Assembly (NCBI GenBank): GCA_041941365.1
Contig: JBGTQK010000008.1
Coordinates: 1 to 64,000, forward strand
Direction of reading: 5' to 3'
Length of the DNA stretch: 64,000 nucleotides
Source: UBA7434 sp041941365
Lineage (GTDB): Bacteria > Pseudomonadota > Gammaproteobacteria > Pseudomonadales > UBA7434
Below, in pieces: positions 1 to 9,135 of the stretch. How positions within the stretch are numbered: position 1 is the first letter of the stretch; every line of letters starts with the position of its first letter. Both the position numbers and the translations under genes were made by a program. The notes under the pieces were generated by a model. It was not told the origin of the DNA. It made no database searches and saw nothing but the letters and a program-made list of their open reading frames with translations.

Positions 1-2
1 CC

Positions 3-107
3 AGCGGCTTCTTGATGTTTGGTTGGAGTGTTGCTTTTCAGGTTTCTTATATTACTGAATTCAGTGCGGTTAAGAATGTGTTTAATGGGAATTCTCGGCG
101 AGAATAA
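3..107 (+). CDS. 3' end of an unidentified membrane-type protein (partial)
   Basis: An open frame enters from the left edge and ends at TAA 105-107, giving 34 C-terminal residues. The segment begins with a hydrophobic stretch containing GFLMFGWSVAF and finishes with a polar, basic tail (NSRRE). A good rho-independent terminator follows 30 bases downstream, which supports this as a genuine gene end. The GW-S-A pattern near the C-terminus recalls the last helix of small two-TM ion-channel proteins, but 34 residues are too few to assign a family. The frame could still be chance. Confidence 0.4.
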   Translation, partial: SGFLMFGWSVAFQVSYITEFSAVKNVFNGNSRRE

Positions 108-136
108 ACTCTATTGTTATATTTTCTCTTGTGATT

Positions 137-163
137 AAAATCAGGATAAAGCTGGTTTTTTTT
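137..163. terminator. Hairpin terminator between convergent genes
   Basis: AAAATCAG (137-144) pairs with CTGGTTTT (152-159) around a 7-base loop and is followed by a run of T to 163. It lies between the gene ending at 107 on the plus strand and the allophanate hydrolase gene ending at 228 on the minus strand. The T-tract favours the plus direction; the minus direction has a shorter one. Confidence 0.7.
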
Positions 164-227
164 ACACATAATTAAAAAGGGATTCAAAAGATCAAGATCA
201 ATAGCTTTTTAAACTCTTTGTTTTGGA

Positions 228-2060
228 TTATTGATTGAGACTACTAATGTATTTTCTCCAGCTACCAAGATCAGTGATATCTTTTGCATTTTGAACACCG
301 TAAGGCTCGCAGATAAACCCGCTGACTTCGCTACCATCTTTTAATTCCAGCTTTCCAATGCCAAGTGGTCTTGGGATATTAGCAACAAAGCTACCAAACT
401 CCTCAGCGGGCATAGACCAGACTTCAACTTCTATGGAACTGCCATTTATATTATCTTTTACCAAGCCTGGTCTGAATGGGGGGCCACCTTCAAGTACATA
501 CATACGGTAACAATCGGTTGATTGTGTTTGTATTTTGAGTGTTGCACCACGTTCTACAAGTTGCCAGTTGAGGGGCATTCCACTTAAGTGAGCTCCACAG
601 ACAGCTATATCAATCATTTCTTTTTTCGGGATTTTTGACCAATCGGGTAAATCTGGTTTTTTACCAGTTGCACCTACGGATTTGTCTAGACTTTTTTGCC
701 ATTGATGTGCATAACCCAGTAGTTTTTGTTCACTAAGAGCTTTTCCAACAAGAGTAACACCGAACTGTTGATTATTATTCATTTCCCCAACAGGTACAGC
801 TATACCACATAAATCTAACAGATTCATATAGTTTGTATAGTAGCCAATATTAGAGTTGAGTGAGATGGGGTCATTCAGAAGTTGTTCGATAGTGTAGGTA
901 GTAGGTGCGGTAGGGTGCATTAAAAAGTCAAAAGAATTAAATAGTGTATTCGCTATTTTTCTATAGTTTTGCATTTTGTATTCATAGCGAAAAGCATCAG
1001 CAGCTGTTTTGGTTGTTGCTGTTTCTATAATATCTCGTACAACCGGATGTACTGCTTCAGGATTGTCATTAAGTATTGCTTCAATGGCAAGGTAACGTTC
1101 AGCTACCCAAGGACCTTCGTAGAGTAGCTTTGCTGCTTCCAGCATAGGTGTTATATCGACCAGTTTTACTTCTGCGCCAAGGTTTTTCCATATTTCAACG
1201 GCATCATTAAATAACTTTTCGGCTTGCTGATTGCCAAAAAATTCGAGGTTATCAGGTTGGGGGACAGCTATTGATGGTGGTAATTCTGGTACTCCTGTAT
1301 AACGTTTACTATTAAGGTAGGTATTCTTCCTTAAGTAACTATCCTGATTTTTTATATCATCGTTTTTTTCTATTATGCAATTAAATACTGTAGCAGCATC
1401 AGCAGAAGAAAGTGCAAATACGCTTGGGCAATCCAGGCTTTTACAGGCAGGAATGACCCCATCCATACTGAATAGGCCACGGCTTGGCTTTAAACCGTAG
1501 AGGTTGTTTAACATTGCTGGTACACGGCCAGAGCCGGCTGTATCTGTACCTAAAGAAAAGCTTGCTAAACCCAGGGCTACGGCAACTGCTGATCCCGAGC
1601 TTGAGCCTCCTGAGATATATTCAGGATTGAATGCGTTACAACACTCTCCATAAGGGGTACGAGTGCCAACAAGCCCAGTAGCGAATTGATCCATATTAGA
1701 TTTTCCTAATGGTATTGCTCCAGCATTTATTAATTGATCAACAATATAGGCATTCTTTTCTGGCGTGTAACCAAATTCGGGGCAAGCAGCTGTTGTAGGA
1801 AAACCGGCGAGATCTATGTTATCTTTGATCACAAAAGGAATACCATAAAGTGGCAACTCTTTGGGCGATTTATCTGACAGGTTATTTAGATAAGTTTGTA
1901 TTTCTTCACGTGTTAGTTGTGTAATCCAGATATTGTAGTGATTAAATTTCTCGGATTTTTCTATTAAGTAATCAATCATGGACTCAGGTGTTAAAACTTG
2001 ATTAAGATAAGCAGTTCTAAGGGACTCGATATCAAGGCAAAGGTTTTCTATAACAATCAT
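228..2060 (-). CDS. atzF: Allophanate hydrolase (amidase plus C-terminal domain)
   Basis: Cytoplasmic enzyme that hydrolyses allophanate to two ammonia and two CO2; last step of the carboxylase route. Residues about 1-450 are an amidase-signature domain: the Lys in FVIKDNI, the Ser-rich GGSSSGSA loop and GTDTAGSGR give the Ser-cisSer-Lys triad. Residues about 470-610 form the small C-terminal domain that completes allophanate breakdown; many simple amidases lack it. At 610 residues it is full length for the two-domain AtzF/DUR1 type. It is the last gene of the minus-strand operon, 37 bases after the carboxylase gene, with an ATG start and only a weak AAGAGA upstream. Identification is firm. 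Whether allophanate here comes from urea or guanidine is discussed under the riboswitch. Confidence 0.95.
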   Translation of the reverse strand: MIVIENLCLDIESLRTAYLNQVLTPESMIDYLIEKSEKFNHYNIWITQLTREEIQTYLNNLSDKSPKELPLYGIPFVIKDNIDLAGFPTTAACPEFGYTPEKNAYIVDQLINAGAIPLGKSNMDQFATGLVGTRTPYGECCNAFNPEYISGGSSSGSAVAVALGLASFSLGTDTAGSGRVPAMLNNLYGLKPSRGLFSMDGVIPACKSLDCPSVFALSSADAATVFNCIIEKNDDIKNQDSYLRKNTYLNSKRYTGVPELPPSIAVPQPDNLEFFGNQQAEKLFNDAVEIWKNLGAEVKLVDITPMLEAAKLLYEGPWVAERYLAIEAILNDNPEAVHPVVRDIIETATTKTAADAFRYEYKMQNYRKIANTLFNSFDFLMHPTAPTTYTIEQLLNDPISLNSNIGYYTNYMNLLDLCGIAVPVGEMNNNQQFGVTLVGKALSEQKLLGYAHQWQKSLDKSVGATGKKPDLPDWSKIPKKEMIDIAVCGAHLSGMPLNWQLVERGATLKIQTQSTDCYRMYVLEGGPPFRPGLVKDNINGSSIEVEVWSMPAEEFGSFVANIPRPLGIGKLELKDGSEVSGFICEPYGVQNAKDITDLGSWRKYISSLNQ

Positions 2061-2097
2061 TGCTTTGTCTCTTATAAAAAGGGGAGGCTGTTAAATA

Positions 2098-5000
2098 TCA
2101 TATCGTTGTATCTGGTTCAATAATCATTAAAGGGGAACCTGCATCAATTATTGCACCCTGTTGTTTAAAGATATGTTTTATTGTTCCAGATTCTGGTGAA
2201 GTGACATTGAATTCCATTTTCATTGACTCTAACACTATTAGTAAATCATCTTTTTCAACTTTATCACCTATATCGATATTAAGCTGCCAGATGCTGCCAG
2301 CAAGTGGACTTTCAACTACGATCATTCCTTCAGGTATGGGTTCTTCCTGGGTTTCTGGTTTGGCGAGGGTAGGTTCAAAGTTGAATTGCCCTGAGGCCTG
2401 CCAATTGCTTAACTCTTTTTCATAGGCTTTTTGTCTGTGTTGGGTGAATTCACTAATGGATACTTCATTTTGGTTAATGAAATCTTTATATTGACTCAAG
2501 TTGAAAGTTGTTTCTTCTATCTTTAGCGAATACTCACCAAGAGGGAAATTCTGACGAATCTGTTGAAGTTCATTTTCGGAAACAGGATAAAATTTTATTT
2601 GGTCAAAAAATCTAAGTAACCACGGTTTTTTAAATTCTGGTGTTTTACGGTAACGATTCCACATCTGAAGTGTTCTACCAATAAATTGATAACCTCCAGG
2701 GCCTTCCATACCATAGATACATAAGTAGGAACCACCAATACCTACTGAATTTTCAGCTGTCCAGGTTCTTGCTGGATTATACTTTGTTGTAACCAGACGA
2801 TGACGAGGGTCAATTGGTGTTGCTACAGGTGCGCCAAGATAGACATCACCTAATCCCATAACCAGATAGTTAGCTGTATAAACAATATTTTTTAGATCTT
2901 CAATGCTGTTTAATCCGTTTATGCGACGAATAAATTCAATATTTGATGGATGCCATGGTGCATTAGGGCGCACAGTTTGGTGATATTTTTCAATCGCTAA
3001 TTGACACGCGCTATCATCCCAGGAGAGAGGAAGATGCACAACACGCGAGGGCACAGACATTTCACAGCTTTCATTTAATTCAAGAACAATGTTTTCAATA
3101 TTCGATATAAGCTGATTAATTTTTATTTTTATAAAATCGAAATGTATCTGAAGGGTACGAATACCTGGGGTCAGTTCTAATATACCAGAAATATTCTGCT
3201 TTTTAAGGCATTCCATAAAACGGTGAACAAGAAAACGTAATTCAATATCTAGGATATGTTGGCCAAAACTAACCAGCATATAACTGTCACCACTGAGATT
3301 GAGCGTTATTAAGTGGTTATTGATGCTAAAAGAAGGGAGTTCCAGATTTTTTTGGGTCCTCGATTCGTATCGCTTTATTTCACGAAGTTCTTCAATAGCT
3401 GATTCATTTTCATTAAACTGCTCAATGGAAGATTCGTAGTCTGCAAGCACAAACTTTATTTTATCCCCGGTAGCGAGTTGACCAAGTTTCCATAAGTCAG
3501 CGCTTATCACTGTTGCAGGACAAACAAAACCGCCTAAAGAAGGGCCATCAGGACCAAGAATTACCGGCATATCGCCGGTAAAATCTATTGTACCAATGGC
3601 ATAGGCATTATCGTGTATGTTTGAAGGGTGCATACCAGCCTCGCCACCATCTTTACGTGACCACTCAGGTTTGGGGCCAATTAAGCGAATACCTGTACGA
3701 CTTGAATTAAAATGAACTTCCCATTCAGAAGAATAAAATTTTTCCAGATAGTTTTGCGTAAAAAATTCAGGTGCGCCTTGTGGTCCTGGTAGTACGTTAA
3801 TTTCCCATGTTTTTGTGAATGAGGGGCTGTCTTGTTGAGGTAAAGATCGTCCAACGCAATCTGCTGCCAGTGCTTGTGCTTTCGAATCGATATGAAGCAC
3901 ATCACCAGTACGTAGGGCTCTACCGGCATGACCACCAAATTGTCCTAAAGTAAATGTTGACTGAGAACCCATATATTTGGGTGTTTGTATTCCTCCAGCT
4001 ACCAATAGATAGCATCTTGTACCTGAGCTATCAGTTTTATTGACTGATAAAATCTGTCCGGTTTTACCTAAGATTACTGTATAAAGTGGTATAGCTATAT
4101 CATTTAATGTGGCATTCATATCAGCACCAGCTAACACAAATACGGTATCTTGAGAAAATTGCAGTTTGGCACCATGCACCGTCATTTCTAAACCAGCACA
4201 TTCTCTATTATTATTCAATAATTGATTGCCTAGTCGAAAGCTTAAATTGTCAAAGGGGCCTGAAGGAGGAATGCCGATGTCCCAATACCCAATGCGACCT
4301 GGATAATCTTGTATTGTTGTCAGTGTTCCGCCACTAAGTACATTTATAGCAGCTTTTTGGTAGCTTAAACCTCCTAACGTTGAAGTTATGCACTCTCCAT
4401 TTAGAATTTCAGGTTGTTCTAGCAGGAATATCAAATAATCTTTATTATTTTCCAGACCATATAGAGAGGTTTTTTGCAATAAATGTATCAACTCTTTAAT
4501 TGCTGAACCACGGTCTTTACCATGCGCAATGATTTTAGCAAGCATTGGATCGTAGAACGGTGAAATTTCAATTCCGGATTCTATCCAATGATCAATTCTG
4601 TGTTGTAAATTCGTTTCGGGAAATTCAACATGTGACAATAAACCTGCACTTGGTTGAAAATTTTTCGTTGGGTCTTCTGCATAGACGCGTGCCTGAATAG
4701 CATGCCCATCAGGCTTTAACTGGTTTTGCAGGCTATTCAGCTTTTGTAATTGCCCCTGACTTAACTGGATCATCCAGCTGACAATATCGATACCAAAAAC
4801 CATTTCGGTAACACCGTGTTCTACTTGCAATCGTGTGTTTACTTCAAGAAAGTAAAAAGATTCCTTATCTACATCGTAAATAAACTCGACTGTTCCGGCA
4901 CTTCGATAATTTACAGACTGGACAAGATCAATCGCAACTTGATGCAATTGTTTTCGTGTTGTAGTTTGTAAATTAGGTGCAGGTGTTTCCTCAATAACTT

Positions 5001-5721
5001 TTTGATTACGTCTTTGTGCTGAACAATCACGCTCACCAATGGCTATTGCCGACCCTTTACCATCACCAAATACTTGTACCTCAATATGCCTGGCTCTTTC
5101 TAAAAATTTTTCCAGGAATAAATCAGAATTAGAAAAATTGTTAGCACTTAGTGTTGATACAGAGTCCCAGGCATTAGAGAGCTGTTCGGGGTTATAGCAC
5201 AACTGCATACCAATACCACCGCCACCTGCTGTACTTTTAAGCATTACCGGATAGCCAATGTATTCAGCTTCCTTAAGCGCGTGGTCAGCATTATTTAATA
5301 TTTCACTACCGGGTAGCAGTGGAACACCATTTTCTTTTGCAAGCTCTCTTGCTCGGTGTTTAAGGCCAAATGCTTTAATTTGCTCAGCTGTCGGTCCTAA
5401 AAATATTATGCCATTATTTTCACAATCTTGAACAAAATCAGTATTTTCACTAAGGAAACCATAACCAGGGTGGATTGCTTCTGCATTATAACGTTTTGCT
5501 ATTTCTATGATGGCATTTTGATTAAGATAAGTTTCACTAGTTGTGCCTGAACCTAACGAAATAGCTATATCAGCATATCTTACATGGAGTGATTTTCTAT
5601 CTGATTCAGCATATATAGCTAAAGATTCGATATTCATTTTTTTTAATGTACGAATAATGCGAACAGCTATTGCACCTCTATTGGCAATTAGAACACGATG
5701 AATCAAGTTATCTACTCCCAT
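2098..5721 (-). CDS. Biotin-dependent urea/guanidine carboxylase
   Basis: ATP- and biotin-dependent carboxylase of 1207 residues. Order of domains: biotin carboxylase (about 1-450, opening with VLIANRGAIAVRI and with an ATP-grasp glycine loop AGGGGIGM); carboxyltransferase halves of the AHS2 type (about 455-760, starting GGTLTTIQDYPGR) and AHS1/KipI type (about 800-1010); and a biotinyl domain with ESMKMEF, biotinylated Lys at 1168. This is the full length of the urea carboxylase family. Family members next to UAAP1/UAAP2 and under guanidine-I riboswitches have been shown to prefer guanidine, so guanidine carboxylase is the more likely activity here; this is inference. The ATG start overlaps the previous gene by 10 bases. 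A TTG at 5706, preceded by GGGAG, is an alternative start five codons later and would fit the family N-terminus well. Confidence 0.93.
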   Translation of the reverse strand: MGVDNLIHRVLIANRGAIAVRIIRTLKKMNIESLAIYAESDRKSLHVRYADIAISLGSGTTSETYLNQNAIIEIAKRYNAEAIHPGYGFLSENTDFVQDCENNGIIFLGPTAEQIKAFGLKHRARELAKENGVPLLPGSEILNNADHALKEAEYIGYPVMLKSTAGGGGIGMQLCYNPEQLSNAWDSVSTLSANNFSNSDLFLEKFLERARHIEVQVFGDGKGSAIAIGERDCSAQRRNQKVIEETPAPNLQTTTRKQLHQVAIDLVQSVNYRSAGTVEFIYDVDKESFYFLEVNTRLQVEHGVTEMVFGIDIVSWMIQLSQGQLQKLNSLQNQLKPDGHAIQARVYAEDPTKNFQPSAGLLSHVEFPETNLQHRIDHWIESGIEISPFYDPMLAKIIAHGKDRGSAIKELIHLLQKTSLYGLENNKDYLIFLLEQPEILNGECITSTLGGLSYQKAAINVLSGGTLTTIQDYPGRIGYWDIGIPPSGPFDNLSFRLGNQLLNNNRECAGLEMTVHGAKLQFSQDTVFVLAGADMNATLNDIAIPLYTVILGKTGQILSVNKTDSSGTRCYLLVAGGIQTPKYMGSQSTFTLGQFGGHAGRALRTGDVLHIDSKAQALAADCVGRSLPQQDSPSFTKTWEINVLPGPQGAPEFFTQNYLEKFYSSEWEVHFNSSRTGIRLIGPKPEWSRKDGGEAGMHPSNIHDNAYAIGTIDFTGDMPVILGPDGPSLGGFVCPATVISADLWKLGQLATGDKIKFVLADYESSIEQFNENESAIEELREIKRYESRTQKNLELPSFSINNHLITLNLSGDSYMLVSFGQHILDIELRFLVHRFMECLKKQNISGILELTPGIRTLQIHFDFIKIKINQLISNIENIVLELNESCEMSVPSRVVHLPLSWDDSACQLAIEKYHQTVRPNAPWHPSNIEFIRRINGLNSIEDLKNIVYTANYLVMGLGDVYLGAPVATPIDPRHRLVTTKYNPARTWTAENSVGIGGSYLCIYGMEGPGGYQFIGRTLQMWNRYRKTPEFKKPWLLRFFDQIKFYPVSENELQQIRQNFPLGEYSLKIEETTFNLSQYKDFINQNEVSISEFTQHRQKAYEKELSNWQASGQFNFEPTLAKPETQEEPIPEGMIVVESPLAGSIWQLNIDIGDKVEKDDLLIVLESMKMEFNVTSPESGTIKHIFKQQGAIIDAGSPLMIIEPDTTI

Positions 5722-6374
5722 ATCAGTATTTCAATAGGTGTAGGTTTATAACCATTGCATGGATTATTGAGTTGAGGGCAGTTGGAAACAAGCATCAAGA
5801 CATTAACTAGAGCTTCTAGCTCTACATATTTACCAGGGGCTGATATGCCATCTTCAAAGGTTAAACTTCCGTTATCAGTAACTGGAACATTCATAAAAAA
5901 ATTAATGTTATGAGTAACGTCAGTTTTAGCAAGCCCAAAATGTTCATTTTCCTGAATAGCCAGCATCCAGCTATCACGGCAGGCATGCATACAACGCTTT
6001 TCCAAATCATAACGCACCGTATTAGATTCACTAGCACAAGCGCCTCCCACGGTATCATGACGACCGCATGTATCAGCAACAATTTTAAGAAGGGGGTTAT
6101 TTTCATTACTTCTAAGAATTGAGCCAGTAGTAAGGTACAGATTACCTTGCTCACGAACAGTATCCATAGCGCTATAACGCTCTTCCGGATTATCTGCATT
6201 ATAAAATAATGTATCAGCGGCTTGATTGCCTTCCAGGTCGAGTATTCTGATTGTCTGGCCCTTTTCAACCCGTTTAATAAAATAATCTCCAGCAGACACA
6301 ACCTTGCTAAAATCGGCATTCTCTGAAATTAATGCGCTCTCGACTATAGTGTTAGTTACAATTGATTTATTCAT
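5712..6374 (-). CDS. UAAP2 / carboxyguanidine deiminase subunit (DUF1989)
   Basis: DUF1989-type protein, 220 residues, the UAAP2 member of the pair that accompanies urea carboxylase genes. Visible family features are IRILDLEGNQAADTLFYN, a YSAMDTVREQGNLYL segment, a CGRHDTVGGACASESNTVRY block with conserved Cys and His likely to bind a metal, and FFMNVPV near the end. UAAP1 and UAAP2 have been shown in other bacteria to form a carboxyguanidine deiminase (CgdAB) that turns carboxyguanidine into allophanate and ammonia. It sits between UAAP1 (2 bases away) and the carboxylase (10-base overlap), so all three are probably translationally coupled. I cannot say which of the CgdA/CgdB names applies. 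Confidence 0.88.
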   Translation of the reverse strand: MNKSIVTNTIVESALISENADFSKVVSAGDYFIKRVEKGQTIRILDLEGNQAADTLFYNADNPEERYSAMDTVREQGNLYLTTGSILRSNENNPLLKIVADTCGRHDTVGGACASESNTVRYDLEKRCMHACRDSWMLAIQENEHFGLAKTDVTHNINFFMNVPVTDNGSLTFEDGISAPGKYVELEALVNVLMLVSNCPQLNNPCNGYKPTPIEILIWE

Positions 6375-6376
6375 GA

Positions 6377-7126
6377 TTACTTCCTCATACTATTACTGTT
6401 AGCGTTATCTATATGAGTTCCCATATGGTATAGCGCATTATTTTTAAAACCACGTGCATTTTCTGGATGAAAATTTAAACAGTAGTCTTGTTCAGTAACA
6501 GGTTCTGCCTTTTCTAAATGCAGTTGTACTGGTGTCTGAGGATAACTCTCATCAGAATTTAAGGGGTGAGGGCAGGTATGGAGGAAAACAAGAGTATCCA
6601 TTTCAAAACGCAGTGTTACTGAGTCTCCAGCTTCAGAACGACGACTCAGTTTTATATCGCCATTATTATCTGCTGAAACTTCACTAAACCAGTTTACATT
6701 AGCAGCCATATCCCGTGCCTTTAGATCGTACTTGGCTAATTCTGTTAGAAAACTGTCGTAACCGTTTTGTAACCATTGATTACTTTGTTGTTGATAATTG
6801 CGTTCGCCCCATAATTTTTGTATATGGCTTGAGTGGCTATTTCCACAAATTGTTTCATGCCAACCAAATGTATCCTCAATTATGGAGCAGAAGATCCGTC
6901 CCATATCTGAATATAAACAGTTGCCTTTAGTGAGTTTAAATGTATGTTGGCATTTTAATGTGTCGGGTGCATTGTATTTTTCTGATAAAAGAACTGGATT
7001 GTAAAATAACATTCCGACGTTAGACTTTCCTAGCTTATCTGTTAGGGTTAGTTGTATTCCTCGGCGAACTACTAATGACCAATGGCTGCTGCCATCAATT
7101 ACTGTGGTATAGTGATCAAGCGTCAT
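6377..7126 (-). CDS. UAAP1 / carboxyguanidine deiminase subunit (DUF1989)
   Basis: DUF1989-type protein of 249 residues, longer than its paralogue just downstream, as usual for UAAP1. It shares the fold landmarks in diverged form: LTDKLGKSNVGMLFYN, EKYNAPDTLKCQHTF, a YSDMGRIFCSIIEDTFGWHETICGNSH block and NWFSEVSADNNG. The CGRHD-type site of UAAP2 is altered to GWHETICG, so the catalytic or metal site is probably supplied unequally by the two subunits. It begins a tight cluster UAAP1-UAAP2-carboxylase-allophanate hydrolase, about 100 bases after the ABC ATPase gene. Predicted role: with UAAP2, deimination of carboxyguanidine to allophanate. Confidence 0.85.
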   Translation of the reverse strand: MTLDHYTTVIDGSSHWSLVVRRGIQLTLTDKLGKSNVGMLFYNPVLLSEKYNAPDTLKCQHTFKLTKGNCLYSDMGRIFCSIIEDTFGWHETICGNSHSSHIQKLWGERNYQQQSNQWLQNGYDSFLTELAKYDLKARDMAANVNWFSEVSADNNGDIKLSRRSEAGDSVTLRFEMDTLVFLHTCPHPLNSDESYPQTPVQLHLEKAEPVTEQDYCLNFHPENARGFKNNALYHMGTHIDNANSNSMRK

Positions 7127-7227
7127 GATCTTCCTCTAAACTAAATATTTCTGCAGGTCGTCCTGCTATTATTTAATAATCCAGACAGGGTCGTCCCCGA
7201 AAGAATTGTTTTCTTGAAATAAACGGT

Positions 7228-8142
7228 TTAAAAAACACTGGGTACTTCGTTATTCTTATTCACCATCTGCACCATATTTAACTGTTCTGTTTTTTCAGTT
7301 TCATCAACAGGATGTACGAGTTTTTCCAGATGCGCTTTTGTCGCCAGAAATTCGGGTGACAAAAACTGGGATGGCGTTCTTGGTTGAGGTACTGAAACTT
7401 CAACAACCTCACTGACTCGCCCGGGATGGGCCTTAAGTACTAAAATTCTGTCTGCTAAATAGATAGCTTCATCCAGATCGTGAGTAATAAATACAACTGT
7501 AATATTAATATTTTGCCATATTTCCATCAGATGAGATTGCATTTTAGTTCGGGTTTGAGGATCTAGTGCACCAAACGGTTCATCCATTAATAATATTTGT
7601 GGTTGATTGGCAAGAGCTCTTGCAATTGCTACTCGTTGTTTCATACCCCCTGAGAGTTGGTGTGGGTAGCTGTCCGAAAATTTACTCAGTCCAACAAGAT
7701 CAATCCATTGCAAAGCTTGCGATTCGGCCTCCTGTTCTATGATACCTGCTTCAAGTAAACCAAACATGACATTACGTTTTACTGTTAGCCATGGAAAGAG
7801 TGTATAACCCTGGAACACCATACCCCTGTCTGATCCCGGGCCAGAAACAGGTTGATTATTGAGTAACACCTCACCTCGATTAATTGATTCAAGGCCTGCA
7901 AGAATACGAACAAGAGTTGATTTGCCGCAACCGGAAGGGCCTATTACACAGACAAATTCACGTTTGAAGGCCTGGAAGTTGATATCTTCAAGAGCAGTAA
8001 TTTGCCCCTTTGGTGAGTCGAAAAATTTATAGAGATTTTTAACTTCCAATGCAACAGGTCTTTGCTTTAGTCGTTTAAAACGATCAGCAACTTTTGGCGA
8101 TTGATCTCTATAGTCAGGTAATGTAGCAATATTGTTTATCAT
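7228..8142 (-). CDS. ABC transporter ATP-binding protein (NitT/TauT type, guanidine/urea operon)
   Basis: Cytoplasmic ATPase of an import system. Walker A is GPSGCGKST, the signature is LSGGMKQRVAIARAL, Walker B is ILLMDEPFGALD, and the switch His lies in VVFITHDLDEAIYLADR. The family is that of nitrate, taurine and sulfonate importers. I chose the ATG at 8142 (304 residues, MINNIATLPDY), which has AAGAGA upstream and starts 14 bases after the permease stop. An earlier in-frame start at 8199 would add 19 basic residues unlike the family and overlap the permease gene. It works with the permease and binding protein just upstream. Substrate is inferred from the operon, not from the protein. Confidence 0.92.
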   Translation of the reverse strand: MINNIATLPDYRDQSPKVADRFKRLKQRPVALEVKNLYKFFDSPKGQITALEDINFQAFKREFVCVIGPSGCGKSTLVRILAGLESINRGEVLLNNQPVSGPGSDRGMVFQGYTLFPWLTVKRNVMFGLLEAGIIEQEAESQALQWIDLVGLSKFSDSYPHQLSGGMKQRVAIARALANQPQILLMDEPFGALDPQTRTKMQSHLMEIWQNINITVVFITHDLDEAIYLADRILVLKAHPGRVSEVVEVSVPQPRTPSQFLSPEFLATKAHLEKLVHPVDETEKTEQLNMVQMVNKNNEVPSVF

Positions 8143-8155
8143 TACTGCGAATCTC

Positions 8156-9121
8156 TTACTGTTTTTCTGTTTTTTGCCACGGAAACAATCGTTTCCCAAA
8201 CCAGGCTAATAACATATCAATGCTGAGTCCTATGATACCAATTAGCATGATTGCGGCAAATACGTTATCAAAATTTTTGTAACGTGCTTGTTGCGTTATA
8301 AACCAGGTTATTCCAGAACTGGTACCAATCAGTTCAGCAACAATAAGATATGTCCAGGCCCATCCTAACAAAATACGCATGTCGCGATATAGGTCTGGTA
8401 ATACTCCAGGTAAAACCACTTTAAACAATAAGGATTTATTTTTTGCCCCTAAAGTTTGTGCAGCTTCTAGAAGCGAAGGGTCTAACTTACGGGTGGTATT
8501 TGCTATAACCAGTACTTGCTGAAAAAAAGTACCAATAAAAATAATAGTAATTTTTGGGGCCTGATAAATGCCAAATATAGCAACAGCTAATGCGCCAAAA
8601 GCAGGAGCAGGCAGGTAACGAAAGAATTCGATAAAAGGTTCAAACAATTTCGAAAAGAAATTGTAGGTGCCAGCTAATATTCCTAATGGAACCCCAATTA
8701 TTGAAGAAATTAAAAAGCCCCAAAAGATAACTTGAATACTTTCCCATAAGCTCTCGTGTAACCATTTCTCACTTCTTCGTTTCGGCTCTGTTGTAAATGA
8801 AGTATAAAAAGCAGTAGCAACTTCATGCGGGGCTGGAAGGTAAACCGGATTTACCGGTTTACCTTCCGGGAGAGTGAGTTCGAGCTCTTCAGCTTTTTCA
8901 TATTCCAGTTTAAATTGATTACGCTTTACTTGCATTCCCGGTTTAAAATAATCTACTCCACCTGGAGTTGTAATTTCCATATTAGGATGCCATAAAAAGG
9001 GCAGGTAGCTTACAGCGCACCATAATAATAATGGTAGTAAAAAGGAAATTACTGTAAGCAACCGAGAGCGTGGCTCGCTTAATGCTTGCCTTGGTACAAG
9101 CCATGAAGAGTTAGAGGACAT
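8156..9121 (-). CDS. ABC transporter permease (NitT/TauT type)
   Basis: Inner-membrane permease of 321 residues. The first helix (about 22-43) is followed by an unusually long polar segment (about 45-120), probably periplasmic, before the core helices. The EAA loop that contacts the ATPase is recognisable around EAAQTLGAKNKSLLFKVVLP. The core is typical of BPD-transport permeases of the SsuC/TauC kind (WGFLISSIIGVPLGILAG, FFRYLPAPAFGAL). The long N-terminal loop is seen in permeases that travel with urea carboxylase genes, so it fits the operon. The gene lies 14 bases after the binding-protein gene. Confidence 0.92.
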   Translation of the reverse strand: MSSNSSWLVPRQALSEPRSRLLTVISFLLPLLLWCAVSYLPFLWHPNMEITTPGGVDYFKPGMQVKRNQFKLEYEKAEELELTLPEGKPVNPVYLPAPHEVATAFYTSFTTEPKRRSEKWLHESLWESIQVIFWGFLISSIIGVPLGILAGTYNFFSKLFEPFIEFFRYLPAPAFGALAVAIFGIYQAPKITIIFIGTFFQQVLVIANTTRKLDPSLLEAAQTLGAKNKSLLFKVVLPGVLPDLYRDMRILLGWAWTYLIVAELIGTSSGITWFITQQARYKNFDNVFAAIMLIGIIGLSIDMLLAWFGKRLFPWQKTEKQ

Positions 9122-9135
9122 ATTTCTAAAGCAGG

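Noticed and set aside
2201..2425. Plus-strand frames of 60-120 codons opposite the carboxylase, kinase and other long genes
   Set aside because: They are shadows of real genes in other frames: low-complexity, antisense and without start signals.
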